Below, one piece after another: positions 9,132 through 18,775 of a stretch of 64,000 nucleotides of DNA; positions within the stretch are counted from its first letter, which is position 1; each line of letters starts with the position of its first letter. This DNA is from Sarcina sp034439435 (GTDB lineage: Bacteria > Bacillota > Clostridia > Clostridiales > Clostridiaceae). The position numbers and the translations under genes are program-made. The notes under the pieces are model-generated. The model ran no database searches. It saw only the letters and a program-made list of their open reading frames with translations, and was not told the origin of the DNA. The DNA lies in the NCBI RefSeq assembly GCF_034439435.1, contig NZ_JAPCKJ010000002.1, positions 248,001-312,000 of the forward strand. The letters run 5' to 3'.

Positions 9132-9204
9132 TATAATCCCTACCTTCATAATTAATATTGCATTTTATTATTAGTTCTACAATTTCATATATATTCCTTT
9201 TATT

Positions 9205-9240
9205 AAAATAAAAAAAGGTATGTCTTAATAACATACCTTT
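9205..9240 (-). terminator. intrinsic terminator of the SLC1 symporter gene
   Basis: Minus-strand stem AAAGGTATGT (9231-9240) with ACATACCTTT (9214-9223), followed by TTTATTTT. Confidence 0.8.
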
Positions 9241-9246
9241 CAACTA

Positions 9247-10410
9247 TTATAAATTTCTTTTTTTAGCTATACCTGTTAGCATAAGTGCTATAGCTCCATC
9301 CCCAGTAACATTACATGCTGTTCCAAAACTATCTTGAAGAGCAAATATTGTTAGCATAAGTGCTGTCCCAGCTTCGTCAAAAGCTAATACGCTAATTATT
9401 AACCCTAAAGATGCCATTACAGTTCCACCTGGAACTCCCGGTGCTCCTATAGCAAACACACCTAATAATAATATAAATAATATCATGGTTGGCAAACTAG
9501 GAATTTTACCATATAAAATTTGTGATACTGTCATTACAAAGAATACTTCTGTAAGAACTGAACCACATAAGTGGATGTTTGAGCATAATGGTATTGCAAA
9601 ATCTACTATGTCCTCTCTTAAGGCCTTTGATTTCTTAGCTGATTCTAAAGCTACTGGTAATGTGGCAGCACTTGACATTGTTCCTACGGCAGTAAGATAT
9701 GCTGGTCCATAGTATTTTACAACTTCCCATGGATTTTCTTTTGATATCAATCCACCTATTAAGTACAAAACTGTTAACCATATAAAATGACCAAATAATA
9801 CAATTAATATAACTTTAAAGAATACAGGAAGCTGAGTACTTAAACCACCTTCATAAGCTAAAACTGCAAAATTAGTAGCTATGAAAAATGGTAATATAGG
9901 TATTATTATTTTATTTACAATACTAAGTACTATATCTTGAAATTGATCTAAAAGCTTTTCTACTAAATCAGCCTTTGTCCATCCAACAGCTAGTCCTAAA
10001 AGTAAAGCTAATGCTAAAGCACTCATTACACTCATCACTGGTGGTATATCTAATTTAAATATAAGTTCTGGTAATTCCTTCAATGATGATATATTGGATA
10101 CTATAGATAATTTAGGAATTAAAACATATCCAGCAATCATTGAAAGAGTAGCAGCAAAAACTGAAGATAAATAAGCTATTAAAACAGCATATCCTAACAA
10201 TTTACTTGCATTCTCCTTTAATTTAGCAATAGATGGTGCTATAAATCCTAAAATAATAAGAGGAACAGAGAAAAATATAATTTGTCCTAATACATATTTA
10301 ATAGTCACAATTGTTGACATTAGCCCCTCTGAAGAATATGTACCTATTATTATTCCTAATATGACACCTAAAATAAGTTTAAAAATAAGATTATTAAATA
10401 ATTTCTTCAC
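9247..10410 (-). CDS. dicarboxylate/amino acid:cation symporter (SLC1/DAACS), T-box controlled
   Basis: 387 aa, GTG start with AGGGGG 7 bp upstream. It has about eight membrane helices plus two re-entrant loops. The family motifs are VGTMSSAATLPVAL (serine-rich hairpin, about 240-255), GAPGVPGGTVMASLG (about 320) and the NVTGDG motif near the C-terminus. It imports an amino or dicarboxylic acid with Na+ or H+. The leader holds a T-box whose probable specifier is UGC (Cys), which suggests cysteine/cystine or a related sulfur amino acid as substrate. It is shorter than TcyP-type members and only distantly like the second symporter at 59276-60583. Confidence 0.85.
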   Translation of the reverse strand: MKKLFNNLIFKLILGVILGIIIGTYSSEGLMSTIVTIKYVLGQIIFFSVPLIILGFIAPSIAKLKENASKLLGYAVLIAYLSSVFAATLSMIAGYVLIPKLSIVSNISSLKELPELIFKLDIPPVMSVMSALALALLLGLAVGWTKADLVEKLLDQFQDIVLSIVNKIIIPILPFFIATNFAVLAYEGGLSTQLPVFFKVILIVLFGHFIWLTVLYLIGGLISKENPWEVVKYYGPAYLTAVGTMSSAATLPVALESAKKSKALREDIVDFAIPLCSNIHLCGSVLTEVFFVMTVSQILYGKIPSLPTMILFILLLGVFAIGAPGVPGGTVMASLGLIISVLAFDEAGTALMLTIFALQDSFGTACNVTGDGAIALMLTGIAKKRNL

Positions 10411-10472
10411 AATTTAACCCCCTTTATTTTGTATTTTCTATGTAAAGAATTATTTATAAAGCATAATAAAAT

Positions 10473-10798
10473 AAAAAAACTTCCGCCTCTATACAGAGGC
10501 AGAAGTATAAATTCCGCGGTTCCACTCTGATTTTATGTAATAAAATATTAATAAAAGTTAAATTACAAAATCTCTTTAGGTACAAACATACCACTCTGCT
10601 ATAACGGGCATTCCCGCATTCCCCTACTTTAACCTAAAATTATTTCTGGAAATGAGCTCATAGAGGCACTCATGAAAAAATTCTTTAAAGTCTTTTCCAA
10701 CCTAGAAGACTCTCTCTGTATAAAGAAATTAATTCTACTTTTCTAATCATAGCCTTTACTTTATCTAAAAATTAATCCTTAGTGTTTTCCTAAGAATT
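10473..10798 (-). ncRNA. T-box leader (probable Cys specifier)
   Basis: The minus-strand leader has the T-box sequence AGAGTGGAACCGCGG at 10514-10528. A terminator stem follows (CTTCTGCCTCTGTATAGAGG onward, about 10480-10505) with seven T. Stem I features include an AGTAGAA element, a purine-rich AGAGAGAG segment, and GAGTGCCTCTATGAGCTC on its 3' side. Aligned with the second T-box at 60745-61025, both show GTGC at the specifier-loop position. I read UGC (Cys). GUG (Val) is the alternative one base off. Confidence 0.85.
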
Positions 10799-10804
10799 AA
10801 TTTT

Positions 10805-10833
10805 ATTATAATGTGAATTTTATCCTTAGTCAA
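10805..10833 (-). promoter_or_regulatory. sigma-A promoter of the T-box leader
   Basis: TTGACT (10828-10833), 17-bp spacer, TATAAT (10805-10810) on the minus strand. The expected RNA start is near 10798. Confidence 0.75.
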
Positions 10834-10856
10834 CATAAATTTAAAATTTTGTAAAT

Positions 10857-10892
10857 AAAAAGAGTAATATGTTTACAAACATTACTCTTTTT
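10857..10892. terminator. intrinsic terminator
   Basis: AAAAAGAGTAAT stem with ATTACTCTTTTTA. It terminates the DUF4352 gene on the minus strand and lies just upstream of the T-box promoter. Confidence 0.8.
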
Positions 10893-10962
10893 ATTTCTAA
10901 ATGTATTTCTATAATTTAAATATAACTATTACTACGAATTTTACTGTATATAATGCCGAATT

Positions 10963-11442
10963 TTATAATCTAACTGTTGCTACATCATTTTTAAATATAT
11001 TAGGTATATAATTTAGTTTTAAATCTTTAGCTCCTATAGGTTCTTGAACTACAATAGTTCCTGTTACTTCTTCTCCTGGAGATAAAATTCCTTTATTTAA
11101 AGCTTCTTTGCCGTCAATAGCTGTAAAAGTTCTATCTTTTATTTCCCCCTTACTATTTTCAACTTGGAAGCTATATGGATTATAATTCATATCTGAATTT
11201 CCATTATTCTTAAGTGTTACATTAAGAACTACAAATTCATTACCATCCTTAGGTTTATCACTATCTGTTCCCATACTTGTTTTGATGCTATTTACTATGA
11301 AGCTTTGATTATTAATTTTAACTGTATCACCTATATTATAAACTTCTTCACTAGCATATTTATTAAAGCAAATTTTACTTGCTCCTCCAAGTACTATTAA
11401 AGTAACTAATACAACAATTATTCCTTTGAATTTTTTCGACAT
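10963..11442 (-). CDS. DUF4352 membrane-anchored extracellular protein
   Basis: 159 aa. An N-terminal hydrophobic segment (residues 8-22, no clear lipobox) is followed by an Ig-like beta-sandwich of the DUF4352 type. Its typical strands are seen: GDTVKINNQSFIV, EFVVLNVTLKNNGNSDM, and the C-terminal LSPGEEVTGTIVVQEP. It is probably an exported single-domain protein anchored by its N-terminus. ATG with AAGGTGAT upstream. The role of this family is not established. Confidence 0.8.
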   Translation of the reverse strand: MSKKFKGIIVVLVTLIVLGGASKICFNKYASEEVYNIGDTVKINNQSFIVNSIKTSMGTDSDKPKDGNEFVVLNVTLKNNGNSDMNYNPYSFQVENSKGEIKDRTFTAIDGKEALNKGILSPGEEVTGTIVVQEPIGAKDLKLNYIPNIFKNDVATVRL

Positions 11443-11760
11443 CTAATCACCTTACCTATATATTTTTTTAAGAACGTATTTGATTATATAAATCTCAATA
11501 TTCCAAGTCAATATTCAAATTCACTATTAGCTTTTATTTTAAACATTTTCATCTTTATTATTCATTAAATTTATTAAAAATATACCAATATTTAAATTCT
11601 AAATTTTTCCTTTAAATTAATTATTAAACTTAAATTTTTATTTATATTGCGAAAAAAAGTTAATCAAAATACAAAAGAGTTAACCAATTAATAATTTCTT
11701 ACTTCAAAATTAAGGTTAACTCTTTATTACTTAATGATTAAATTATTTGTAAATTAAATT
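11443..11760. other. AT-rich intergenic region with one terminator
   Basis: No convincing ORF. It contains the 5' region of the DUF4352 gene and, at 11674-11725, the terminator of the CoADR gene. Nothing else stands out. Confidence 0.6.
11674..11725 (-). terminator. terminator of the CoADR fusion gene
   Basis: 12-bp arms AAAGAGTTAACC (11674-11685) and GGTTAACTCTTT (11714-11725) around a long AT-rich loop. Confidence 0.65.
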
Positions 11761-14247
11761 TTATATGAATAAGTTTAATCCTGAATCTTCAGCTGCTCCT
11801 AAATATGATGCAACTCCTCCAATTTCAACTCCATCTATAAACTCTTCTTTCTTTATTCCCATTAAATCCATACTCATAGCACAGGCAACTACATTTACCC
11901 CCATATCAATAGCATTTTTTATTAATGTTTCTAAATTTTCAACATTATTGTCTTTCATTATTTTCTTTATCATAGCTGGTCCCATTCCCATCATATTCAT
12001 TTGGGATAAAGGAAGTTTTTCTGAATTTCCTGGAAGCATAGCATCAAACATCTTTTCAATTGTTTTCTTTTCAACTTTTGGTTTGTCTTTCCTCTTTAAT
12101 ATACTAAGTCCCCAGAAAGTAAAGAACATAGTAACTTTTTTACCCATGGAAGCAGCTCCTGTCGCTATTATAAAGGATGCTATAGCTTTATCTAAATCTC
12201 CACTAAACACTACTAAAGTAGCTCCATCTTTAGTAAGATTACCTGAATATTTTCTTACACATGCAGATTCTGAAGTTCCCTTTTGAATATAAGCCTCAAC
12301 AATTTTTTTATCATTCATTACCGCTCTTAAAAGAGTATTTCCTGTTTTTTCACACCAACTCTTTATGTCTTTTACAAAACCTGGATCACTTGCAGAAACC
12401 TTTAAAATTTCTTCATCCTTCATTTTATTAGTCTCTTCAAAAACTCTTTTTATAGGTCCTGGACATTGAAGACCACATGCATTTAAATTAACATCTACTT
12501 TTATATTATTTAAATCAACTTCCTTCGAATTCATATTCTTCTCCTCAATATTAGCTAAACTTTCTTTTTTTAAAATTTCTTGATTTCTCAGAGCACTATC
12601 TACTTTTTTTATAGCTAGATATGTCTTAATTCCTCCATCTATATTAGTTACATCATATCCTTTTTGCTCTAATATTCTACACCCTACATATCCTCTTAAT
12701 CCTACCTGACAAGTTACATATATCTTTTTATCTTTTGGAATCTCATTTATTCTTTCCCTTAGCTGTCCAAGTGGAATATTTACAGCGTTTTCTATTTTAC
12801 CTGTCATAAGCTCAAATACTTCTCTAACATCCACAATTAAAGAATTATTTTTATCTAGCAAATCAACTTCATGCCATTGAATTGTTTTCACATTACCTTC
12901 AATTATATTAGAAGCATAGTATCCAAGCATATTTACTGGATCTTTTGCTGAATTATAAGGAGGTGCATAACAAGGTTCTATATCCTGTAAATCTTCTACC
13001 TTCAATCCCGCCTTAATAGCTGTTGCTAAGACATCTATTCTCTTCTCAACACCTTCCATTCCAACCCCCTGTGCTCCATATATTTCTCCTGTTTTAGGAT
13101 TAAATAGCATTTTAAATGCAACTGGGAAAGCACCTGGAAAATATCCCGCATGAGAAGAAGGATGAATATGAATAGCCTTATATTGTAATCCTAATCTTTT
13201 TAAAGTCTTTTCATTATTTCCAGTTGAAGCAACAGTATAGTCAAAAACTTTAGCTACCGAAGAGCCTAAAGTTCCTTTATATTCAACATGTTTTCCACAT
13301 ATATTATCAGCAACCAATCTTCCCTGTCTATTTGCAGGCCACGCTAAAGGAATCATTGTAGGTTTCTTATTAACAAAATCCATGATTTCTACAGCGTCAC
13401 CTAAAGCATAAATGTTTTCATCTGAAGTTTTCATTGTTTTATCAATAATTATTGCTCCTCTTTCATTTAAATTTAAACCGGCCTCTTGAGCTACTTTAGT
13501 TTCTGGTCTAACACCTATTGAAAGAATTATCATATCAGTACTTATTTCTCTTCCACTGCTTAATAAAACCTTTTTCCCGCCCTCCTCAAAAGAAGAAACG
13601 CCATCTTCTAGGATAAGCTCTACTCCTTTATCTATTAAATGCTCATGAATAATACTAGCCATCTCAATATCTATGGGTGCCATAACTTGATTTGAAGCCT
13701 CAACTAAAGTTACCTTAATCCCTCTTTCATGAAGATTTTCAGCCATCTCAAGACCTATAAATCCACCACCAATTACAGTAGCATGCTTAGGCTTAATATC
13801 ATCTACATAAGCTTTTATCTTATCTGTATCTGGAATATTTCTAAGAGTAAATAAATTATCGCATTTATCTATGCCATTAATTCCTGGTTTTAAAGGCTTA
13901 GCCCCTGGTGATAAAACTAAAATATCATAGCTCTCTTCATATTCCTCACCATTTTTATGATTTTTTACTTTTACTTTTTTATTTTCTTTATCTATTGAAA
14001 TAACTTCACTTAAGTTTCTTATATCTAATTTAAATTTATCTGACATTTGTTCTACAGTTTGAACTATTAAATTACTTCTATTCTCAATTGTTTCTCCTAT
14101 ATAGTAAGGTAATCCACAGTTTGCAAAAGATATATATTCACCTTTCTCAAACATTACTATTTCAGCATTTTCATCTAATCTTCTAAGTCTTGCTGCAGTA
14201 GAAGCTCCCCCTGCAACTCCACCAACTATAACAATTCTTTTATTCAT
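11761..14247 (-). CDS. CoA-disulfide reductase / rhodanese / TusA / DsrE fusion protein
   Basis: 828 aa, four modules. Residues 1-445 are a FAD- and NAD(P)H-dependent disulfide reductase (GGVAGGAS at 8-15, catalytic Cys44 in FANCGLPYY, GDAVE at about 285, dimerisation domain). About 455-545 is a rhodanese domain with active-site CQVGLRGY. About 580-655 is a TusA/SirA-like domain with CGLQCPGP. About 665-828 is a DsrE-like domain (FSGDLDKAIASF, later VVACAMSMD). Such fusions reduce CoA disulfide or persulfides and relay sulfane sulfur. The ATG at 14247 has AAAGGAGA 10 bp upstream. A CRP/FNR-like palindrome lies about 130 bp upstream. Confidence 0.9.
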   Translation of the reverse strand: MNKRIVIVGGVAGGASTAARLRRLDENAEIVMFEKGEYISFANCGLPYYIGETIENRSNLIVQTVEQMSDKFKLDIRNLSEVISIDKENKKVKVKNHKNGEEYEESYDILVLSPGAKPLKPGINGIDKCDNLFTLRNIPDTDKIKAYVDDIKPKHATVIGGGFIGLEMAENLHERGIKVTLVEASNQVMAPIDIEMASIIHEHLIDKGVELILEDGVSSFEEGGKKVLLSSGREISTDMIILSIGVRPETKVAQEAGLNLNERGAIIIDKTMKTSDENIYALGDAVEIMDFVNKKPTMIPLAWPANRQGRLVADNICGKHVEYKGTLGSSVAKVFDYTVASTGNNEKTLKRLGLQYKAIHIHPSSHAGYFPGAFPVAFKMLFNPKTGEIYGAQGVGMEGVEKRIDVLATAIKAGLKVEDLQDIEPCYAPPYNSAKDPVNMLGYYASNIIEGNVKTIQWHEVDLLDKNNSLIVDVREVFELMTGKIENAVNIPLGQLRERINEIPKDKKIYVTCQVGLRGYVGCRILEQKGYDVTNIDGGIKTYLAIKKVDSALRNQEILKKESLANIEEKNMNSKEVDLNNIKVDVNLNACGLQCPGPIKRVFEETNKMKDEEILKVSASDPGFVKDIKSWCEKTGNTLLRAVMNDKKIVEAYIQKGTSESACVRKYSGNLTKDGATLVVFSGDLDKAIASFIIATGAASMGKKVTMFFTFWGLSILKRKDKPKVEKKTIEKMFDAMLPGNSEKLPLSQMNMMGMGPAMIKKIMKDNNVENLETLIKNAIDMGVNVVACAMSMDLMGIKKEEFIDGVEIGGVASYLGAAEDSGLNLFI

Positions 14248-14373
14248 AATAATAAGTTCTCCTTTAAATAACATTGTTTCTTATTGATTTATTTTGTGAT
14301 TTTTTTAACTTTGAGACTCATAATCATCTATCTAATTTACAATATAATTATAAAAAAATATATGTACTTCTTC

Positions 14374-14388
14374 TGTGACTTTGTCACA
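14374..14388. promoter_or_regulatory. CRP/FNR-like palindrome upstream of CoADR gene
   Basis: TGTGAC-TTT-GTCACA, a perfect 6-bp inverted repeat resembling the TGTGA-N6-TCACA operator but with a central 5-bp spacing between TGTGA and TCACA. It lies in the upstream region of the CoADR fusion gene and is not followed by T residues on either strand, so it is not part of the adjacent terminator. Confidence 0.4.
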
Positions 14389-14390
14389 CA

Positions 14391-14434
14391 AAAAAAAGCA
14401 CCTTCTTTAACTAGTAAAGAAGATGCTTTTAATA
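14391..14434 (-). terminator. terminator of beta-galactosidase gene
   Basis: AAAAGCA-TCTTCTTTA stem (around 14414-14430) pairing with TAAAGAAGGTGCTTTTTTT on the minus strand. Confidence 0.8.
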
Positions 14435-17400
14435 TTACTTGTTATTTTTCTTTTTTAATAATCTTACTCCTGCCAAAGATGCTATTAAACCAACAACGGC
14501 AAAGTTCGCAACATCTTGTCCTGTATTTGGTAAATTATCTGGCTTCTCTGGTTTCTCAGGCTTCTCTGGTTTCTCTGGTTTTTCTGAAGGATCATCTTTT
14601 ATTGTAAAGTTTATTTTATAGGTATTCATAGCACTTCCTTCTGATATTACCTTAATATAACTTGTACCAGGAATAGATGGAGTATTTTCAATAAATGCTT
14701 TTGCTTCTTTGCTATTTACCACTGCTTCTATTTCAGGTGTTCCTGTATAATCCTTTGGTAACTCCACATCATATTCAAAAACATCAGGCTTGAACTCCTT
14801 TATCTTTTCTCCATTTACTTTTAAGGATTTTAAAGATGTATCTTTATTTGCTTCAGATTTTATAAATTTAGCATCCGCCCAGTTTCCATGATCATATTTA
14901 ATATTTCCATCATAATCTTCAATATATAAGGCTAATTTCTTAGCATTTTTTAAATCTACTTCAACTTTATGTCCATTCCAAGTGCTGTATATTCTATCAC
15001 TATTGAATACTTCTTTTCCATCAACCTCAACTCTAGCTACTACAGATGGTCCATATCCGCTTACGCCTCTATCCATTCCAACATAAGCTTCAAATTTTTC
15101 ATATCCCTTTCCTTTTAAGTCAACTACTATTTCTGAGTTTGAATTTACTCCTACACCTTTATCAAAAGTTTTTGTCATACCATCAACTTTTAATACTAAT
15201 GGATTATTTACTACTGACTTATCTCTTACAGGTTCATACATTCCAGAAGTTGCGCTTTCCCACTCTATATCTGAAATATACTCAACATTGTGCGTTCCAA
15301 AATTTATAACATATTCTTTGCTATAAATTTCATTTAAAAGATCATCTTTATGAGTAACCTTAACAGTAGCTTTTCCTGGGATTGTATCTACATTTTCTAT
15401 CTCTACATCTATATTATCATTAGCTTTTACAACTTCTATTACTGGAGGCTTTTCTAATGTTTTTTCTAAATAATCTACATTATACTCTGTAATATTTTCA
15501 TTAAAGTCTTTTACGCTAACTCCATCAACTTTAATATCTTCAACTAAATCTTCCTTTAAATTCTTTTTACTTATTTCCATTGGAGAAACACTATCATCTA
15601 TTCCTTTAAGTTTAAAAGAATAGTTGTATGTTTTTCCACTTTCATTCATAAATTCTCTGTGTGGTTTTGCACCCCAACTGTTATCTCCACCAACACCCAT
15701 TTGTCTATAATTAAGTCTTAAAACAACACTGTCCTCTTTTTCTAGTTCATATGGGTGACGTTTACCTGATGAAAGTTCTTCAGGAGTGTAATTTAAAGCA
15801 TTAAATTCTATACTAGGTATTCCAGATGCCATTAATCCTACTCCACTATTGTTAGTTAATGTTACCCATCTAGTATCTGTTCTATTTCCTGTTTCAGATG
15901 GTTCTATATATGGAAAGAAGAAATCTTCTACTTTTTTATTATAAACACCAACATCATATCCAGTATTTCTGTCAATATAGTTCTCTTCTGGTCCTCTTCC
16001 ATACCAAGTAACATTATCAAACTCTTTAGGAAGTTGAAGCATCATTCCTATCTCAGGTATTTCAGAAAGCTCTTCTGGAGCATTAAGAGTGTTACTTACA
16101 ACAACCTCTCCATTTCCATAAACAATGTATTCAACATTAAGCTTAGATTCTACACTTGTTGGTAATGTAAAATCTACATTTATTTTTACAGCTTTATCTC
16201 CAACTTCTGTAATTTCTAGATTTTCAACCTTAGCATTTACTCCTGCATGTCTCCAAGTTTCAAATACTCCTTCAAAACCAAACCCCTTATCATTATCATT
16301 AGATGCTCTCCAGTAATTAGGTCTTATAGCTTCTTCTATAAGTTCAGTCTCACTTCCATTTTTGTCTATTTTATATGATTCTAAAGCACCTGTTGCTTTA
16401 TCGAAAGAAACTTTAAATCCTTCTCCATTAACATTTACCTTATTCTCTTCATCTTTAAGTTTTATTGAACTCATTGAACTTAAATCAATTCCTTTTTCAG
16501 CCTCATTATCAAATGGAAGCTTAAATTGTTGTTTTGATACTACATGTCCTTTTTCAGCCCAAGATTCATCTTCCTTTAATTCAAAGCTTAAATTTAACCA
16601 ATACTCAACTCCTAGTTTAACCTCGGGCTTTGTAAATGGAACAGTAACTTCTTTTGAACTTAAAGGATCAACTGATAAATCTAAGTCTCCACTTTGAACA
16701 ACCTTATCATCCGCTCTTAATTCCCATTTCCCCTTATATTTATTTACATTAGTAAACAAATGTTCATTTATTATATTAACCTTTCCATTAAGAATATCAA
16801 CATCTTTTATTTCAATCTCTTGATAAACTTTTTTAACTTCTTGAAGCTCAGGTTGAACTGTTCTATCAGCTGAAACTAAACCATTAGCACAGAAGTTTCC
16901 ATCTGTAAAATCTTCATCTCCCCAATCTCCACCATAACTAAAGTACTCTTCTCCAGTTTCTTCATCTTTCATTCTTATGGATTGATCAACCCAATCCCAT
17001 ATAAATCCACCTTGCATTATGTCGTATTTATCAAAAACATCCCAATACTTTTGAAGATTTCCTATACTATTTCCCATTCCATGTGCATACTCACATTGTA
17101 TATAGGGCTTTGTATTATCAGGATCATTAGCATAAGATTCCATTTCTTCTATAGTTCTGTACATTCTACTGTATACATCACCTACATTTCTCTCTGCCTC
17201 GTAATGTACTAATCTTGTTGGGTCATTTTCTCTTATCCAGTCTGCAGCTATCTCGAAGTTCTTTCCTCCGCTTGATTCATTTCCTAAAGACCACATTATT
17301 ATACTTGGCTCATTCTTTGATCTTTCTAACATTGATTTTTGTCTATCTATAACTGCTGCTGTCCATTCCGGTCTACTTTGTGGTATGTCATCTAATCTAC

Positions 17401-18775
17401 CATGAGTCTCTAAATTAGCCTCATCCATAACATATAATCCATACTCTTCAGTTAAGTCATACCATCTTGGATCATTAGGATAGTGAGATGATCTAACTGA
17501 ATTTATATTATATTGTTTCATAAGTTCAATATCTTTAATCATGCTTTCTTCAGTTAAAGTTCTACCAGTGTCTGGTAAAAACTCATGTCTATTTACCCCT
17601 TTAAAAGAGATTGGTTGTCCATTTATGCATACCTGATTATTTATTACCTCAATCTCTCTAAAACCAACTCTATTACTTATTGTTTCAATTACTTCTCCTT
17701 CACTATTTTCTAAAGCAATTACATAAGTATATAAATTAGGTGTTTCTGCTGTCCATTTTTTAGGATTTTCAATCTTTGTATTAATATTGATTATTGCATC
17801 CTCTTCATTATTTAATTCAAACTCTTTAAAATCTTCTTTTACTAATTCTTTATTCTCATTATATAAAAGGCCTCTTATCTTATATTGTCCAACCTCAATT
17901 CCATAGTTTGAAACATTAACTTCCACATTTAAATCTGAATCTATATAATTCTCATCTAAATCTGTAACTAATGTATAATCTCTCATATGAGCTTTAGGAG
18001 TTGAATATAAAAATACATCTCTAAATATTCCACTTAACTTAATCATATCTTGAGATTCTAACCAACTACCATCGCTCCATCTATGAACCTTAACTGAAAT
18101 TTCATTGTCTCCTTCTTTAAGGAATTTTCCTATATTAAAATCATGTCCTGTAAATGAATCCTCACTATATCCTACATATTCACCATTCACATATAAATAA
18201 TATGCAGATTCAACCCCTTGAAAAGATACGAAAACTTCTCTTCCATCCCAACCTTCAGGAACAGTAAAAGTTCTTTTATAATAACCAATTGGATTATAGT
18301 CAGTAGGAACATCTGGTGGCTCAGGTATATTGTCTTGATACTCCCAAGGATAAGCAGTATCATTATATCTTGGTTGATCATATCCATGTAACTGCCAGCT
18401 TGATGGAACTGGTATAGTATCCCATGAACTTGAATCAAAGTCAGTCTTATAAAAATCTTTTATATCCTTATTATAGGTTTCCACCATATTAAATTTCCAG
18501 TCTCCATTTAAAGACATGTAATTCTCAGAATTAGAATAATTTGAATACTTAGGATTATTAAGCGCATCCTCTATACTATTAAAAGGCATTAATGTAGAAT
18601 GTGCTTCCTCTCTATTATCCTCAAATTTTTCAGGATTGCTAGCCCAAAAAGCACCTTTCTCAATTTCTACGCCTTTCATTTTAGCAAAAACCCATTCACC
18701 GCTAAAATTATTTAACAGCATACCAGAACTTAAAGCAACAGTTAAAATTTTAGCAATTGTTTTTTTGTTCATCAT
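14435..18775 (-). CDS. cell-wall-anchored GH2 beta-galactosidase
   Basis: 1446 aa. A signal peptide (1-31) comes first, then GH2 sugar-binding (about 85-260), Ig-like (265-375) and TIM-barrel (375-680) domains. The acid/base is Glu500 (WSLGNES) and the nucleophile Glu562 (QCEYAHGMGNS). DUF4981 and beta-galactosidase small-chain domains (about 690-1085) follow. Next are a cadherin-like module, an NPCBM-type domain (about 1180-1320) and a second cadherin-like module. The C-terminus has EKP repeats and the sortase signal LPNTG (from 1415) with a hydrophobic helix and basic tail. It likely removes terminal galactose from host glycans at the cell surface. Two adjacent ATGs follow AAGGGGGAG, and I use the first. 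Confidence 0.93.
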   Translation of the reverse strand: MMNKKTIAKILTVALSSGMLLNNFSGEWVFAKMKGVEIEKGAFWASNPEKFEDNREEAHSTLMPFNSIEDALNNPKYSNYSNSENYMSLNGDWKFNMVETYNKDIKDFYKTDFDSSSWDTIPVPSSWQLHGYDQPRYNDTAYPWEYQDNIPEPPDVPTDYNPIGYYKRTFTVPEGWDGREVFVSFQGVESAYYLYVNGEYVGYSEDSFTGHDFNIGKFLKEGDNEISVKVHRWSDGSWLESQDMIKLSGIFRDVFLYSTPKAHMRDYTLVTDLDENYIDSDLNVEVNVSNYGIEVGQYKIRGLLYNENKELVKEDFKEFELNNEEDAIININTKIENPKKWTAETPNLYTYVIALENSEGEVIETISNRVGFREIEVINNQVCINGQPISFKGVNRHEFLPDTGRTLTEESMIKDIELMKQYNINSVRSSHYPNDPRWYDLTEEYGLYVMDEANLETHGRLDDIPQSRPEWTAAVIDRQKSMLERSKNEPSIIMWSLGNESSGGKNFEIAADWIRENDPTRLVHYEAERNVGDVYSRMYRTIEEMESYANDPDNTKPYIQCEYAHGMGNSIGNLQKYWDVFDKYDIMQGGFIWDWVDQSIRMKDEETGEEYFSYGGDWGDEDFTDGNFCANGLVSADRTVQPELQEVKKVYQEIEIKDVDILNGKVNIINEHLFTNVNKYKGKWELRADDKVVQSGDLDLSVDPLSSKEVTVPFTKPEVKLGVEYWLNLSFELKEDESWAEKGHVVSKQQFKLPFDNEAEKGIDLSSMSSIKLKDEENKVNVNGEGFKVSFDKATGALESYKIDKNGSETELIEEAIRPNYWRASNDNDKGFGFEGVFETWRHAGVNAKVENLEITEVGDKAVKINVDFTLPTSVESKLNVEYIVYGNGEVVVSNTLNAPEELSEIPEIGMMLQLPKEFDNVTWYGRGPEENYIDRNTGYDVGVYNKKVEDFFFPYIEPSETGNRTDTRWVTLTNNSGVGLMASGIPSIEFNALNYTPEELSSGKRHPYELEKEDSVVLRLNYRQMGVGGDNSWGAKPHREFMNESGKTYNYSFKLKGIDDSVSPMEISKKNLKEDLVEDIKVDGVSVKDFNENITEYNVDYLEKTLEKPPVIEVVKANDNIDVEIENVDTIPGKATVKVTHKDDLLNEIYSKEYVINFGTHNVEYISDIEWESATSGMYEPVRDKSVVNNPLVLKVDGMTKTFDKGVGVNSNSEIVVDLKGKGYEKFEAYVGMDRGVSGYGPSVVARVEVDGKEVFNSDRIYSTWNGHKVEVDLKNAKKLALYIEDYDGNIKYDHGNWADAKFIKSEANKDTSLKSLKVNGEKIKEFKPDVFEYDVELPKDYTGTPEIEAVVNSKEAKAFIENTPSIPGTSYIKVISEGSAMNTYKINFTIKDDPSEKPEKPEKPEKPEKPDNLPNTGQDVANFAVVGLIASLAGVRLLKKKNNK

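Noticed and set aside
10473..10798. Valine (GUG) specifier for the T-boxes
   Set aside because: Possible by one-base shift, but Cys (UGC) fits the spacing to the following GGAG element and the TcyP-like target at 59276 better. Not excluded.
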